Below are positions 32,314 to 42,126 of a DNA stretch of 42,292 bases, piece by piece; the stretch's first letter is position 1, and every line of letters begins with the position of its first letter. The position numbers and the translations under genes are program-made. Below the pieces are notes generated by a model, which made no database searches, was not told the DNA's origin, and saw only the letters and a list, made by a program, of their open reading frames with translations. The stretch lies in NCBI GenBank assembly GCA_030524545.1, contig JAUNGM010000027.1:13750-56041 (forward strand), given 5' to 3'. Source of the stretch: Eubacteriales bacterium. Lineage in GTDB: Bacteria; Bacillota; Clostridia; Lachnospirales; Lachnospiraceae.

Positions 32314-32931
32314 TCAGTCAATACTGATGTTTTCGCCCTTCAGGCCGTTAAATGCGCCTTCGATGCCGGCTTCTTCGTGTGCAATGAGCCATTTGTTCTT
32401 CGCTGTCATCAGGCTGTCCTCGCCGGTTTTGGCCGTTTCAAAGGTCAGGTCTGTGTTGGTTCCTGCCGGAAGTACGACTACACACTGGAAACCGCCGTCG
32501 TTTACGTGGCATGGTGCATAGTGAAGGGTCGTTGCGTAAACTTCAATTCCTGTTCCTGCAGGTACAAGGAATGCTTCAATCTTCGATGTATCGTATGTAA
32601 AATCATCCTCAATATCCTGCTGGCATCCGATCAGCAGTACCAGGTCGGTCACTGCTACATTGATCTCGGAATTGCGGTGGTACTCTACTGCGTTCAGTTT
32701 TTTATTGTGGCCGTTGCAGTAGCCGATCTGAATAGGAAGTCCCCCGTATCCCTTATTCTTAAGATCCTTTGCCACATCCAGCGCTTCCAGTTCTTCTACG
32801 GAAGGAACATAGATCACATCCTCCGGAACCGGTGTGTGCTTCATTTCTTTCAAAAGTGCGCTGAAATCATAACCCTCTAATACCTTTCCGTATTTGCGGA
32901 AAGAAGCATCTGCTACATTTTGAATCTTCAC
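32314..32931 (-). CDS. DUF4867 family protein
   Basis: A 205-residue protein. The start is taken as GTG 32931, because AGGAGG sits five bases upstream; the ORF-extended methionines run into the repeats. Visible motifs are VEYHRNSEINVAVTDLVLLIG, PAGTGIEVYATTLHYAPCHV and GFQCVVVLPAGTNTDL. The His/Glu pattern (HRNSE, HYAPCH) suggests a cupin-like metal-binding beta barrel. The family has no assigned function; its constant neighbourhood with a sugar isomerase suggests a carbohydrate role (for example ligand or lactone binding), which is inferred. Confidence 0.8.
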   Translation of the reverse strand: MKIQNVADASFRKYGKVLEGYDFSALLKEMKHTPVPEDVIYVPSVEELEALDVAKDLKNKGYGGLPIQIGYCNGHNKKLNAVEYHRNSEINVAVTDLVLLIGCQQDIEDDFTYDTSKIEAFLVPAGTGIEVYATTLHYAPCHVNDGGFQCVVVLPAGTNTDLTFETAKTGEDSLMTAKNKWLIAHEEAGIEGAFNGLKGENISID

Positions 32932-32934
32932 CTT

Positions 32935-33034
32935 TTCCTCCTTACTGCGCATGTTTCTGCGCATCATGGTATGCCCGCAGGGTATTTCCTCCTTACTGCG
33001 CGTGTTTTTTGCGCATCATGGTATGCCCATAGGC
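32935..33034 (-). repeat. Shine-Dalgarno-bearing hairpin repeat, copies B and C in tandem
   Basis: Copy C (32935-32981) and copy B (32986-33034) each read, on the minus strand, GGGCATACCATGATGCGC, a loop, GCGCAG, TAAGGAGGAAA. Copy C supplies the ribosome site of the DUF4867 gene; copy B has its own unused ribosome site 51 bp upstream. The rest of the gap (33035-33148) holds no gene and no clear promoter. Confidence 0.85.
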
Positions 33035-33148
33035 CTTTCTGTTGTCCGGCGGCACGTTTTCCATGTATCCCTTCGTACCGCTTCTCTCTTGCTGGTGATA
33101 TCAGGATACCATAGAAACAAATTTCCTGCGCCGGTTTTCTTGTCTAAT

Positions 33149-34012
33149 CTATAGCACTTTTTTGACATTTTTATTTTCTGAAGGCACTTTTTCACGGCTT
33201 TTTGCTGCACTTGGAAGGATACCGTATCTTTTTCGGAATTCCTTGGAAAAAGCCCGGCTTGTGCAAAATCCATTGTCCATGGCAATCTGGCCGATGGTCT
33301 TATCCGTATTCATCAGCTCCCGGTGGGCATAAGTCATGCGGATATCCTGCAAATATGCTTTAAAATTGACCTTTGCATATTTTTTGAACATCCTGGACAG
33401 ATATTCTGCGGAATAGCCGAAGGTGGCTGCCACATCCGAGAGCTTTAAATCCTCCGTATAGTGTTCCCGCATATATCCCGTTATCTTTGACAGGGCATCC
33501 AGCCTGCGGCTGTAACGCAGTTCCTGTTCTTCCACCTCCGTCACACGATAATAGCCTACCATACGGTACAGAATTTCGTAGTACAGAGATCGGGTACGAA
33601 GCTCATATCCCAGCTGCTGCTGTGCATATACCTGATAAAGCTTCTGAATCAGCCCTGCCAAATGGGCATCCTGCCTGGGATCTCCCGAAGTGCTGGAGAA
33701 GCGAATATATCTCTGTGCAGTAAAATAATCCCCGAATTGCTTCAAAGGAATCTGCAGCACCACTGTCTCATTCTCCTTCTGTGCATAGATCGAGTGAATT
33801 TCGTTGGAATTAATAATCAGAAATTCCCCCGCATGAAGGGGATGCTCCACTTCATTGAGATAAAAGGACAGGGAGCCTTCCAGAACCGCAAAAATTTCGA
33901 TAGATGTATGCCAGTGCTTCTCCCTGATATAATTTCCGCTGCCTCCCTCAAACAGAAAAAGCTTAAAAGGCAGGTCTTCGTTTGGAATAATCAATTCATG
34001 CTGAAACTCCAT
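33149..34012 (-). CDS. AraC-family transcriptional regulator
   Basis: A 287-residue regulator; the start at 34012 (MEFQHELIIPNED) has GGAGGG four bases upstream. The N-terminal cupin (HWHTSIEIFAVLEGSLSF) is followed by the C-terminal double HTH (KLSDVAATFGYSAEYLSRMF, GQIAMDNGFCTSRAFSKEF). It lies just upstream of, and co-directional with, the DUF4867-isomerase-xylB genes, and probably activates them on sensing the sugar. The longer ORF from 34279 has a non-family N-terminus and is discarded. Confidence 0.9.
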   Translation of the reverse strand: MEFQHELIIPNEDLPFKLFLFEGGSGNYIREKHWHTSIEIFAVLEGSLSFYLNEVEHPLHAGEFLIINSNEIHSIYAQKENETVVLQIPLKQFGDYFTAQRYIRFSSTSGDPRQDAHLAGLIQKLYQVYAQQQLGYELRTRSLYYEILYRMVGYYRVTEVEEQELRYSRRLDALSKITGYMREHYTEDLKLSDVAATFGYSAEYLSRMFKKYAKVNFKAYLQDIRMTYAHRELMNTDKTIGQIAMDNGFCTSRAFSKEFRKRYGILPSAAKSREKVPSENKNVKKVL

Positions 34013-34083
34013 AATCCCTCCTGATTGTCTGTCAGATTTTTTACGCCATTTACTAAGCCTTTTTGCTGCCGCCAAAGCCCTGC

Positions 34084-35217
34084 TTACTTCAGGCAGGTTT
34101 CCAGCATATCTCCTGCAATACACATTCCCGGTTTCAGGCTGTCGATCGAAATCCACTCTTCTCTGGTATGTGCGCCTTTTCCCTGAATCAGGCCGATGGT
34201 GGCTGCAGGAATTCCCATGGAAAGAGGAATATTGCAGTCTGTAGAACCGGATCTTAATTCCGCAGGTTTTCCGGTCCATTTCTCCAGTGCCTCTTTACAG
34301 GTTTTCTCTACGCGTTTCTGCCCCTCACTCTTCTCTCCCGTCTTTCCGCAGGGACGCTCTCCAAGCAAAGTCACCCGGATCTCCAGGCCCTTCTCCCGGA
34401 ACTCTTCCAGCACATTCTCAAAGTTCTGCTTCACAACCAGCATGCTTTCCCTGTTATCCGAACGGAATTCAAAAAGCATTTCCGCCTGCTGCGCTATAGT
34501 ATTGACAGAGGTTCCTCCCTGGATCATACCTACATTATAGGTGGTTTTACTGCCGTCCTGCGGTACCTGGTACTGATACAATTTCTCAATCATTTTTGAC
34601 AGATACGCAATGGCATTCCGGTTTCCGAAATCAGAATAGGAATGGCCTCCTTCTGTCAGGACTTCCACGCGATACCTTTCTGAGCCAACGGCCCTGGTAC
34701 AGATATCATCCGCATTGCCGTCAAAGGAAATCACCTGCTGCAGGCGGTCTTCATACCTTGCCACCAGTGCCCTGGCACCTTTGAGATTTCCAAGCCCTTC
34801 CTCACAGGCATTCGGGGAAATGACAATTCCGCAGACGGTCTCCGGCTTTTCCATGGCAAGATAGCGGGCCATCATCAGAAGAATGGCCAGATTTGCCGTA
34901 TCATCGCCTACGCCCGGGGAAAAGAGCTTTCCGTCTCTCTCTTCCACTCCCATAGGTTCCATATCCGGAAATACCGTATCCATATGGGCCATAAAAATCG
35001 CTACCGGCCTGCCTTCCTCACAGGCATAGGGATAAATCACGTTCAGCGCCTCATCAATAAAAACGCCCTCTGCTCCCTGAGCCTCCAACCATTTTTTACA
35101 AAACTCTGCCCGCCGTTCCTCATGATGGCTTGGAGCCGGAATACTGCATAATTCTTTTAACAGTTCAAACACCATTTTCTCATTCTCTTTCACATATTTT
35201 TCCAGACTTTCTCTCAT
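34084..35217 (-). CDS. M20 family metallopeptidase (peptidase T-like)
   Basis: A 377-residue cytosolic zinc peptidase; the start at 35217 has AGGAGG eight bases upstream. Motifs are AIFMAHMDTVFP (first zinc His and Asp), GVGDDTANLA, PNACEEGLGNLKGA (Glu pair) and the C-terminal GKGAHTREEW. It cleaves small peptides or acylated amino acids. It lies 71 bp before the AraC gene and is not functionally linked to the sugar genes in any obvious way. Confidence 0.9.
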   Translation of the reverse strand: MRESLEKYVKENEKMVFELLKELCSIPAPSHHEERRAEFCKKWLEAQGAEGVFIDEALNVIYPYACEEGRPVAIFMAHMDTVFPDMEPMGVEERDGKLFSPGVGDDTANLAILLMMARYLAMEKPETVCGIVISPNACEEGLGNLKGARALVARYEDRLQQVISFDGNADDICTRAVGSERYRVEVLTEGGHSYSDFGNRNAIAYLSKMIEKLYQYQVPQDGSKTTYNVGMIQGGTSVNTIAQQAEMLFEFRSDNRESMLVVKQNFENVLEEFREKGLEIRVTLLGERPCGKTGEKSEGQKRVEKTCKEALEKWTGKPAELRSGSTDCNIPLSMGIPAATIGLIQGKGAHTREEWISIDSLKPGMCIAGDMLETCLK

Positions 35218-35391
35218 TTTCTGTTCCTCCTGGATTTCTTCATACATAGAATCGGAAGCTTCATGCTGCATTTTCCCTAATGGGATAAGCCCCTGTTTTT
35301 CTCTGTATTATACACGCATCATACGGAGAAATCCATGGACTTCTTTCAAAAAAAGACAGAACTATGACCAGGAAGCCCTGCTGCGGGCAAA

Positions 35392-35436
35392 AAAATAAAG
35401 CATCCCGGAATATCTCTTCCAAAGACACTTTATTTT
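35392..35436 (-). terminator. Terminator of the trp operon
   Basis: On the minus strand AAAATAAAG pairs with CTTTATTTT, with an inner GGAA/TTCC stem and a U-rich end. It lies directly after the trpA stop at 35444. The rest of 35218-35443 contains no gene. Confidence 0.75.
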
Positions 35437-35443
35437 CTGCTGC

Positions 35444-36226
35444 TTACAGAATGCCTCTTACCCCATCCTTCATGGATTTCACATATTCTTTAATGTAAGG
35501 TACACATTCCTTCCCATAGGTTTCACAAAGCTTCACAATGGCAGAACCCACGATTACCCCATCTGCCTGCGCTGCCATTTTGGCAGCCTGTTCCGGAATG
35601 GAGATTCCAAAGCCGACTGCACAGGGAATATCTTTCTCTTTCTTTACAAGCTGAACCATCGCCCCGATATCTGTGGTGATCTGTGAGCGCATTCCGGTTA
35701 CACCAAGAGATGAAACGCAGTAGACAAAGCCCTCCGCTTCCTTTGCAATCTGTGCAATCCTCTCGTGGGAGGTCGGAGCGATCAGAGAAATCAAATCCAG
35801 GCCGTATTTTTTGCAGACCGTATCAAATTCCGCCTTTTCTTCAAAAGGAACATCCGGCAGGATCAGGCCATCCATCCCAATCTCCGCCGCAGTCCTTACA
35901 AACCGCTCTGTTCCGTAGGAAAATACTACATTGGCATAGGTCATAAAGACCATGGGGATTTTGGAATTCCTGCGGATTTTTACCACCATGTCAAAAATCT
36001 TATCGGTAGTCACCCCTCCGGATAAGGCCCGCACATTGGCACCCTGGATTACCGGCCCCTCTGCGGTAGGGTCGGAAAAGGGAATGCCAAGCTCGATCAG
36101 GTCTGCTCCGGCTTCTTCCATGGCATAAACGATCTGCTCCGTTACTTCCAGAGAAGGGTCTCCGCAGGTAATAAACGGGATAAATGCCTTTCCCTCTGCA
36201 AATGCTTCTGTAATTCTCTTATTCAT
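35444..36226 (-). CDS. trpA: Tryptophan synthase alpha chain
   Basis: A 260-residue TIM barrel that cleaves indole-3-glycerol phosphate. Catalytic residues E45 (LIELGIPF) and D52 ([11 protein letters not shown]) are present. The ATG at 36226 has GGGGAGG six bases upstream and overlaps the trpB end by eight bases, so expression is coupled. Works as an alpha2-beta2 complex with TrpB. Confidence 0.96.
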   Translation of the reverse strand: MNKRITEAFAEGKAFIPFITCGDPSLEVTEQIVYAMEEAGADLIELGIPFSDPTAEGPVIQGANVRALSGGVTTDKIFDMVVKIRRNSKIPMVFMTYANVVFSYGTERFVRTAAEIGMDGLILPDVPFEEKAEFDTVCKKYGLDLISLIAPTSHERIAQIAKEAEGFVYCVSSLGVTGMRSQITTDIGAMVQLVKKEKDIPCAVGFGISIPEQAAKMAAQADGVIVGSAIVKLCETYGKECVPYIKEYVKSMKDGVRGIL

Positions 36227-37403
36227 GGATATCCTCCCCTCTGTAACGTGCAATGGCTGCACAATCCTTGTCTCCCCGTCCGGAAATAGTGATGACCACA
36301 CTCTGGTCTTTCCTCATTTCCGGTACGATCTTGCGGGCGTATGCCACGGCATGGGCGCTCTCGATCGCCGGAATGATTCCTTCTGTTCTGGATAAGTATT
36401 CAAATGCTTCCACGGCCTCCTCGTCTGTTACAGGCACATATTCCGCCCTTCCGATATCGTAGAGGTGTGCATGCTCCGGTCCGATGCCCGGATAGTCCAG
36501 ACCTGCGGAAATGGAATACACCGGGGCGATCTGACCATACTCGTCCTGGCAGAAGTAAGACTTCATTCCATGGAAAATGCCAAGCCGGCCTGTTGCAATG
36601 GTTGCTGCCGTTTCTGCTGTATTTACTCCTCTTCCGGCTGCCTCACAGCCGATCAGACGAACTTCTTTATCTTCGATAAAATGATAGAAGGTACCGATGG
36701 CATTGGAGCCGCCGCCTACACAGGCCAGAACCGCATCCGGCAGCTTTCCTTCTTTTGCCAGCATCTGCTCTTTGATCTCTTTGGAGATCACCGCCTGGAA
36801 ATCCCGGACGATCGTGGGAAACGGATGAGGTCCCATCACAGAGCCAAGAACATAATGGGTATCTGCAATCCGGTTTGTCCATTCACGCATGGTTTCGGAT
36901 ACGGCATCCTTCAGGGTTGCTGTTCCGGAGGTAACAGGATGAACCGTTGCCCCAAGGAGACGCATGCGGTATACATTCAGTGCCTGGCGCTCCGTATCCT
37001 CCTTCCCCATAAAAACCTCGCACTCCATCCCCATCAGGGCTGCTGCCGTTGCCGTTGCTACGCCGTGCTGGCCTGCACCTGTTTCTGCAATCACACGGGT
37101 TTTTCCCATTTTCTTTGCCAAAAGCACCTGCCCCAGGACATTATTGATCTTGTGGGCACCTGTATGGTTCAGATCTTCTCTTTTTAAATATACTTTTGCA
37201 CCGCCCAGGTCTTCTGTCATGTGGGCTGCATAATACAGACGTGACGGACGTCCTGCATATTCGTTTAACAGTTCTGTCAGCTCCCGGTTAAATTCCGGGT
37301 CATCTTTATAATGAAGGTATGCCTCTTCCAGCTCCAGTACCGCATTCATCAGGGTTTCCGGAATATACTGGCCTCCATGGATACCAAATCTTCCATTGGA
37401 CAT
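36219..37403 (-). CDS. trpB: Tryptophan synthase beta chain
   Basis: A 394-residue PLP enzyme joining indole and serine to tryptophan. PLP lysine K85 lies in [11 protein letters not shown]; the GGGSNAIG phosphate loop is also present. Starts [19 protein letters not shown], the standard TrpB1 N-terminus. Follows trpF by 26 bp. Confidence 0.97.
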   Translation of the reverse strand: MSNGRFGIHGGQYIPETLMNAVLELEEAYLHYKDDPEFNRELTELLNEYAGRPSRLYYAAHMTEDLGGAKVYLKREDLNHTGAHKINNVLGQVLLAKKMGKTRVIAETGAGQHGVATATAAALMGMECEVFMGKEDTERQALNVYRMRLLGATVHPVTSGTATLKDAVSETMREWTNRIADTHYVLGSVMGPHPFPTIVRDFQAVISKEIKEQMLAKEGKLPDAVLACVGGGSNAIGTFYHFIEDKEVRLIGCEAAGRGVNTAETAATIATGRLGIFHGMKSYFCQDEYGQIAPVYSISAGLDYPGIGPEHAHLYDIGRAEYVPVTDEEAVEAFEYLSRTEGIIPAIESAHAVAYARKIVPEMRKDQSVVITISGRGDKDCAAIARYRGEDIHE

Positions 37404-37429
37404 AATTCTTTCTCCTCTCGTTTCTCATA

Positions 37430-38053
37430 TTAATCTATTTCTTCACAATTCAGTTGTCTTATTGTCCGGACAGCTTCCATAATTTTGGCCGGGTCTTTTT
37501 GCCGCTTGGTTTCCAGGCTGCTGCTGAGATCTACTGCCCAGGGATGAAGCATTTCAACAGCTTTTCCCAGGTTTTCCGTACCAAGACCTCCTGCAAGGAA
37601 ATACGGCCGGGAAAGTGTGGGAACCAGGGACCAATCAAAGGTTTTTCCCGTTCCTCCGCCCCCCTGGTCCAGAAGGATATAGTCAGCCGTACTGCTAAGC
37701 GCCTCCCGGATATCCTCCTTGGTCTTTATGGAAAAGGCTTTGATCAATGGCTTATCCGTATAATTGCGGAGCGACCGGATATACGCCTCGTCCTCCTGCC
37801 CATGAAGCTGGGCAAGGGCAATACACCCTTCCTCCAGAAGCCTGGCAGGCAATTCCACCGGAGCATTCACAAACACTCCCACCGGAAGAATTCCCTTCCC
37901 AAGCCCTGCGGATAATCGTTTTACTTCTTCCCCGGAAATACTCCGGAAGCTTTTGGGAAATTCCACAATAAATCCGGCAAAATCCGGCCCGGCAGCATTT
38001 ACAGCACTTATATCCGCCGTACTCCGAAGCCCGCAGACTTTTATCTTTGTCAT
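37430..38053 (-). CDS. trpF: Phosphoribosylanthranilate isomerase
   Basis: A 207-residue TIM barrel; the N-terminal KVCGLRSTADI contains the catalytic cysteine, and the later D in LLDQGGGGTGKTFDWS is in the family position. Converts phosphoribosylanthranilate to CdRP. Transcribed after trpC, 22 bp away, in the usual order. Confidence 0.94.
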   Translation of the reverse strand: MTKIKVCGLRSTADISAVNAAGPDFAGFIVEFPKSFRSISGEEVKRLSAGLGKGILPVGVFVNAPVELPARLLEEGCIALAQLHGQEDEAYIRSLRNYTDKPLIKAFSIKTKEDIREALSSTADYILLDQGGGGTGKTFDWSLVPTLSRPYFLAGGLGTENLGKAVEMLHPWAVDLSSSLETKRQKDPAKIMEAVRTIRQLNCEEID

Positions 38054-38075
38054 CTCAAATTCCTTCTAAACTTTC

Positions 38076-38915
38076 TTATTCCTTTTCTGCTGCTTTATGA
38101 GATTCTTCTGTAAGCGGCCCTCCGTTCAGCATCTCCAAAGCCGCCCTTTTATCCGTACTGCGCATCAGCGTTTCTCCAATCAGCACAGCATCTACCTGCT
38201 TCTCATAAAGCTTTTGGATATCCCCGCCTGTGCGGATACCGCTTTCAGAAACAAAAACCACGTCTCTCGGTGCAAGCTCCCGAAGCCGGATACTGTTGCT
38301 CACATCTACCTGAAAGGTGCGCAGGTCGCGGTTATTCACTCCGATGATCTTCGCCCCGGCAGCCAGTGCCCTCTGCACTTCCTCTTCATCATGTGCCTCC
38401 ACCAGGGCATCCATGCCGAGTGTTTCTGCCAAAGTGCGGTATTCCAAAAGCTGCCCGTCATCCAAAATGGCACAGATCAGCAAAACAGCAGAAGCTCCCA
38501 GGGCCTTTGCCTGATAGATCATATACTCATCCACCGTAAAATCCTTCCGCAAGACCGGAATCCTCACAGAAGCCGCAATCTCTTCCAGATAGCGGTCATC
38601 TCCTAAAAAATAAAACGGCTCTGTCAGGCAGGAAATAGCCGCAGCCCCTGCTGCCTCATATTCCCGCGCAATTTCCAGATAAGGAAAATCCGGTGCGATC
38701 ATCCCTTTCGAAGGTGATGCTTTTTTTACTTCACAAATGTAGGACATTCCGGATTTCTTCAAGGCCTGGTAAAAGGAAGGCCTGGATACAGCCCTGCCCG
38801 CTGCCTCCTGCGCCCTGATTTTCTGTTTTAAGGCTTCCAGGGGCATACTGCGTTTTTCCGCTTCGATCCGCTCTCTTGTTTTTGCTGCGATTTCTTCCAG
38901 TATATTTCTGCTCAT
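38076..38915 (-). CDS. trpC: Indole-3-glycerol phosphate synthase
   Basis: A 279-residue TIM barrel, with [15 protein letters not shown] (catalytic lysines), [24 protein letters not shown] and [12 protein letters not shown]. The start overlaps the trpD stop as ATGA, a translational-coupling arrangement. Converts CdRP to indoleglycerol phosphate for TrpA. Confidence 0.96.
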   Translation of the reverse strand: MSRNILEEIAAKTRERIEAEKRSMPLEALKQKIRAQEAAGRAVSRPSFYQALKKSGMSYICEVKKASPSKGMIAPDFPYLEIAREYEAAGAAAISCLTEPFYFLGDDRYLEEIAASVRIPVLRKDFTVDEYMIYQAKALGASAVLLICAILDDGQLLEYRTLAETLGMDALVEAHDEEEVQRALAAGAKIIGVNNRDLRTFQVDVSNSIRLRELAPRDVVFVSESGIRTGGDIQKLYEKQVDAVLIGETLMRSTDKRAALEMLNGGPLTEESHKAAEKE

Positions 38916-39922
38916 TTGTTGGATTCCTCAATAAACTCTTCCAGTTTCTTTAAAGCAGCTCCGCTGTCAATGAGATTTTCTGCCATACGAACACCTGATT
39001 CTATAGTGGCAGCCTTTCCGGTAATATACAGAGAAGCACCGGCATTTAAGCAGACTGCCTGACGCTTCGGTCCTTTTTCCTCGCCGGATAAGATTGCTTT
39101 TGTGATGGCTGCATTTTCCTCGGGAGTTCCTCCAACCAAATCTTCCTTGGAGCATCTGGAATAGCCGAACTGCTCCGGCGTGATTTCATAAGACTGGAAC
39201 CACCCGTCACGGATTTCGCAGACAGAAGTCGGGGCGCTCATGGAAATCTCATCCAGTTTATCCTGCCCGTAGACCACCATGCCGCGGACTACCCCCAGCT
39301 TTGCCATAACCTGCGCCAGCGGTTCTACCAAACTCTCATCAAATACTCCCATCAGCTCCATATTAGCACCTGCCGGGTTGCTGAGAGGCCCAAGGATATT
39401 GAAGACCGTACGGATTCCCAGCTCTTTGCGGATTGGTGCCACGTATTTCATGGCAATGTGATAGTTCTGGGCAAACAAGAAACAAATGTTGATTTTTTTC
39501 AGGATCTCCGCACTTCGTTCCGGAGAAAGGGTAATCTTCACACCAAGGGCTTCCAGCACATCTGCCGCGCCGGATTTGGAGGAGGCTGCTCGGTTGCCGT
39601 GTTTTGCCACCGGAACACCGCCTGCCGCAATGACAATGGATGATGTGGTGGAAATGTTAAAGGAATTTGCACCGTCTCCTCCGGTTCCTACGATTTCCAG
39701 GACATCCATATCGTGAAGGAGCTTGATGCAGTGTGCTCTCATTCCGGCTGCGGATGCGGTAATCTCGTCAATCGTTTCCCCCTTCAGGGAAAGAGCTGTC
39801 AGATAAGCGGACATCTGAACAGGAGTCGCCTCTCCGCCCATAATCTCATTCATAACCGCTTCTGCTTCTGTATAAGTCAGGTCTTCTTTCCTGGAAAGCT
39901 TAATAATGGCTTCTTTGATCAT
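38912..39922 (-). CDS. trpD: Anthranilate phosphoribosyltransferase
   Basis: A 336-residue enzyme; the start at 39922 is preferred to 39937 because GGAGG lies six to nine bases upstream of it, within the longer reading. It has the [17 protein letters not shown] phosphoribosyl loop, [21 protein letters not shown] and [14 protein letters not shown]. It attaches phosphoribosyl to anthranilate. Preceded by a 120-bp purine-rich gap after trpG that holds no gene. Confidence 0.95.
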   Translation of the reverse strand: MIKEAIIKLSRKEDLTYTEAEAVMNEIMGGEATPVQMSAYLTALSLKGETIDEITASAAGMRAHCIKLLHDMDVLEIVGTGGDGANSFNISTTSSIVIAAGGVPVAKHGNRAASSKSGAADVLEALGVKITLSPERSAEILKKINICFLFAQNYHIAMKYVAPIRKELGIRTVFNILGPLSNPAGANMELMGVFDESLVEPLAQVMAKLGVVRGMVVYGQDKLDEISMSAPTSVCEIRDGWFQSYEITPEQFGYSRCSKEDLVGGTPEENAAITKAILSGEEKGPKRQAVCLNAGASLYITGKAATIESGVRMAENLIDSGAALKKLEEFIEESNK

Positions 39923-40042
39923 TTTCTTCTCCTCCATCTCTCTTTTCCTTTCGCTTTTTAGCGCTTTTTATGTTTCTTTTTATATTTCTTTTCATTTCTC
40001 TGTCTATTTCATGGTATCTTGCACTTCATCCTGCCGTTCAGC

Positions 40043-40642
40043 TCATAACATTGATTCATTACGGTTCGGCTGCCGCACTGCTTTCATAAAATTCTCAATC
40101 ATCGTTTTTCCGTCCGGCGTCATGACAGATTCCGGATGGAACTGTACTCCAAAAACAGGATATTCCCTATGTTCTACAGCCATGACTTCACCGTCCCCGG
40201 ACTCAGCGGTAATCTTCAATACTTCCGGCAGGCTTTCCCGGACTGCCGCAAGAGAATGATATCTTGCGGCCGGAAATTCGTCCTGCATTTCCTGAAAAAG
40301 AACGCTCTCCCCGATTTTATGTATCGTCTTCTGCTTGCCGTGCATCAGTTCTTTTGCATAAGATACCGTACCGCCAAAGGCTTCACAGATGGACTGGTGC
40401 CCCAGGCAGACCCCCAGAACAGGAAGCTTTCCGGCAAAATAACGGATGGCCTCTATACAGATTCCCGCATCAGCCGGTTTCCCCGGACCGGGTGATAAGA
40501 TAAGGGCTTCCGGGTGCATTGCTTCAATCTCTTCTACTGTATAGTCATCATTCCGGATAACTTTGATATCCGGTTCTACCGAACCGATCAACTGATAAAG
40601 ATTATAGGAAAAACTGTCGTAATTATCGATCAATATTATCAT
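40043..40642 (-). CDS. trpG: Anthranilate synthase glutamine amidotransferase subunit
   Basis: A 199-residue class I amidotransferase; nucleophile Cys in VLGVCLGHQSI, His/Glu in VQFHPESV, and SPGPGKPADAG. The ATG overlaps the trpE stop (ATGA), with AGGAGGG upstream. Supplies ammonia to TrpE. A p-aminobenzoate role (PabA) is possible for such subunits, but the operon indicates tryptophan. Confidence 0.95.
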   Translation of the reverse strand: MIILIDNYDSFSYNLYQLIGSVEPDIKVIRNDDYTVEEIEAMHPEALILSPGPGKPADAGICIEAIRYFAGKLPVLGVCLGHQSICEAFGGTVSYAKELMHGKQKTIHKIGESVLFQEMQDEFPAARYHSLAAVRESLPEVLKITAESGDGEVMAVEHREYPVFGVQFHPESVMTPDGKTMIENFMKAVRQPNRNESML

Positions 40643-42126
40643 TCCAATCCCTCCTGTGCCTGTGTGATGGCATTTACCACTGCCCTGGCTTTGTTGCAGC
40701 ATTCCTCAAATTCCTTTTCCGGTACGCTGTCCGCCACGATTCCCGCACCGGAGCGGATGCAGATGGCTCCGTTCTTTTTATAAACAAGCCTGATGGCAAT
40801 GCAGGTATCCAGATTTCCTGCAAAATCCAGATAGCCGATGGCTCCCCCGTAAATTCCCCGTTTGCTCTGCTCCAACTCTTCAATGATCTGGCAGGCCCGG
40901 AATTTCGGTGCCCCGGAAAGGGTTCCTGCAGGAAGGATAGCATCTACGGCATCCACAGCATCCTTCCCGTCTTTTATCGTTCCGGTCACTGTACTGCCCA
41001 GATGCATCACATGGGAGAAACGTTCCACACAGAGATATTTTTCTACCTCTACACTGCCGATGCTGCTGATCTTGCCGATGTCATTTCTTCCCAGGTCTAC
41101 CAGCATATTGTGTTCCGCCAGTTCCTTTTCGTCTTTCAAAAGACCGGCTTCCAGTTCCAGATCTTCCTGACGTGTCTTTCCTCTTGGTCTTGTTCCTGCA
41201 AGAGGGAAGGTGCTCAGCTTTCCGTTTTCCAGCTTTACCAGAGTTTCCGGCGAAGCGCCTGCTATTTCAATATCATCACTGGTAAAATAAAACATATACG
41301 GAGACGGGTTCGTTGCCCGAAGGACACGGTAAGTATCAAAAAGGCTGCCCTCTGCTTTGGCTCTCATGGGATTGGAAAGTACCACCTGGAAAATGTCTCC
41401 CTCCCGGATATAATGTCTGGCCGTTTCTACCATCTGACAGTATTTTTCTTTCGGGAACTGGGGCTGAATCTCAGATTGCAGCTTTAACTGTCTGAATTCT
41501 TTTTTCGGCCCGTATTTGATCAGTTCCGCCATATCCGCAAGGGTCTGCTCTGCTTTTTTATAGGAGCTTTCCGGATCATCTGTCATAACGCCTGTGATCA
41601 GAAGGATTTTCTGACGGTAATGGTCAAAGGCGATCACCTGGTCGAAGAGCATCAGATCCATATCACGGAAGTCAGGTTCCTCATGATCTTCCAGCTTCAG
41701 TTTCGGCTCGCTGTATTTGATGTAATCATAGGAAAAATAGCCTACCAGGCCTCCGGTAAATGGCGGCATTCCCTCAATTACAGGACTTTTATAGCGGCTC
41801 AGGATCTCACGAAGGGTATTGCCGGGGTGGGCGACCTGTCTGGTTGTCTCTTCTTTTTGCCCGTCTGCTGAGGTCTGCCGGATTCGCATCAGACCGTCTG
41901 TGCAGGTGATTTCCATGGTTGGCTGATAGCCAAGGAAAGAATATCTTCCCCAGACCTCCGTCTGGCTGGCACTTTCCAGAAGATAGCAGTGCTTGCTTGC
42001 CTTTCGGAGTGTACGCATGACTTCTACGGGAGTGTAGCGGTCTGCATAAAGTTCCCGGCATACAGGAATGCGGCGATATTGGCCCAGGGATGCCAGTTGT
42101 TGAATTGTAGATAGATTTGGATACAT
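40639..42126 (-). CDS. trpE: Anthranilate synthase component I
   Basis: A 495-residue chorismate-using enzyme; the start at 42126 has AGGAGG eight bases upstream. It carries the N-terminal LLES feedback-binding motif (YLLESASQTEVWGRYSFLG), FPLAGTRPRGKT, DLGRNDIGKI and LSGAPKFRACQII. It makes anthranilate with TrpG and is probably inhibited by tryptophan. The leader that would carry a T-box or attenuator lies mostly outside the window. Confidence 0.96.
   Translation of the reverse strand: MYPNLSTIQQLASLGQYRRIPVCRELYADRYTPVEVMRTLRKASKHCYLLESASQTEVWGRYSFLGYQPTMEITCTDGLMRIRQTSADGQKEETTRQVAHPGNTLREILSRYKSPVIEGMPPFTGGLVGYFSYDYIKYSEPKLKLEDHEEPDFRDMDLMLFDQVIAFDHYRQKILLITGVMTDDPESSYKKAEQTLADMAELIKYGPKKEFRQLKLQSEIQPQFPKEKYCQMVETARHYIREGDIFQVVLSNPMRAKAEGSLFDTYRVLRATNPSPYMFYFTSDDIEIAGASPETLVKLENGKLSTFPLAGTRPRGKTRQEDLELEAGLLKDEKELAEHNMLVDLGRNDIGKISSIGSVEVEKYLCVERFSHVMHLGSTVTGTIKDGKDAVDAVDAILPAGTLSGAPKFRACQIIEELEQSKRGIYGGAIGYLDFAGNLDTCIAIRLVYKKNGAICIRSGAGIVADSVPEKEFEECCNKARAVVNAITQAQEGLE

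Noticed and set aside
34013-34279. Longer AraC reading upstream of 34012
   Set aside because: The added 89 residues overlap the M20 gene in another frame and lack family similarity.
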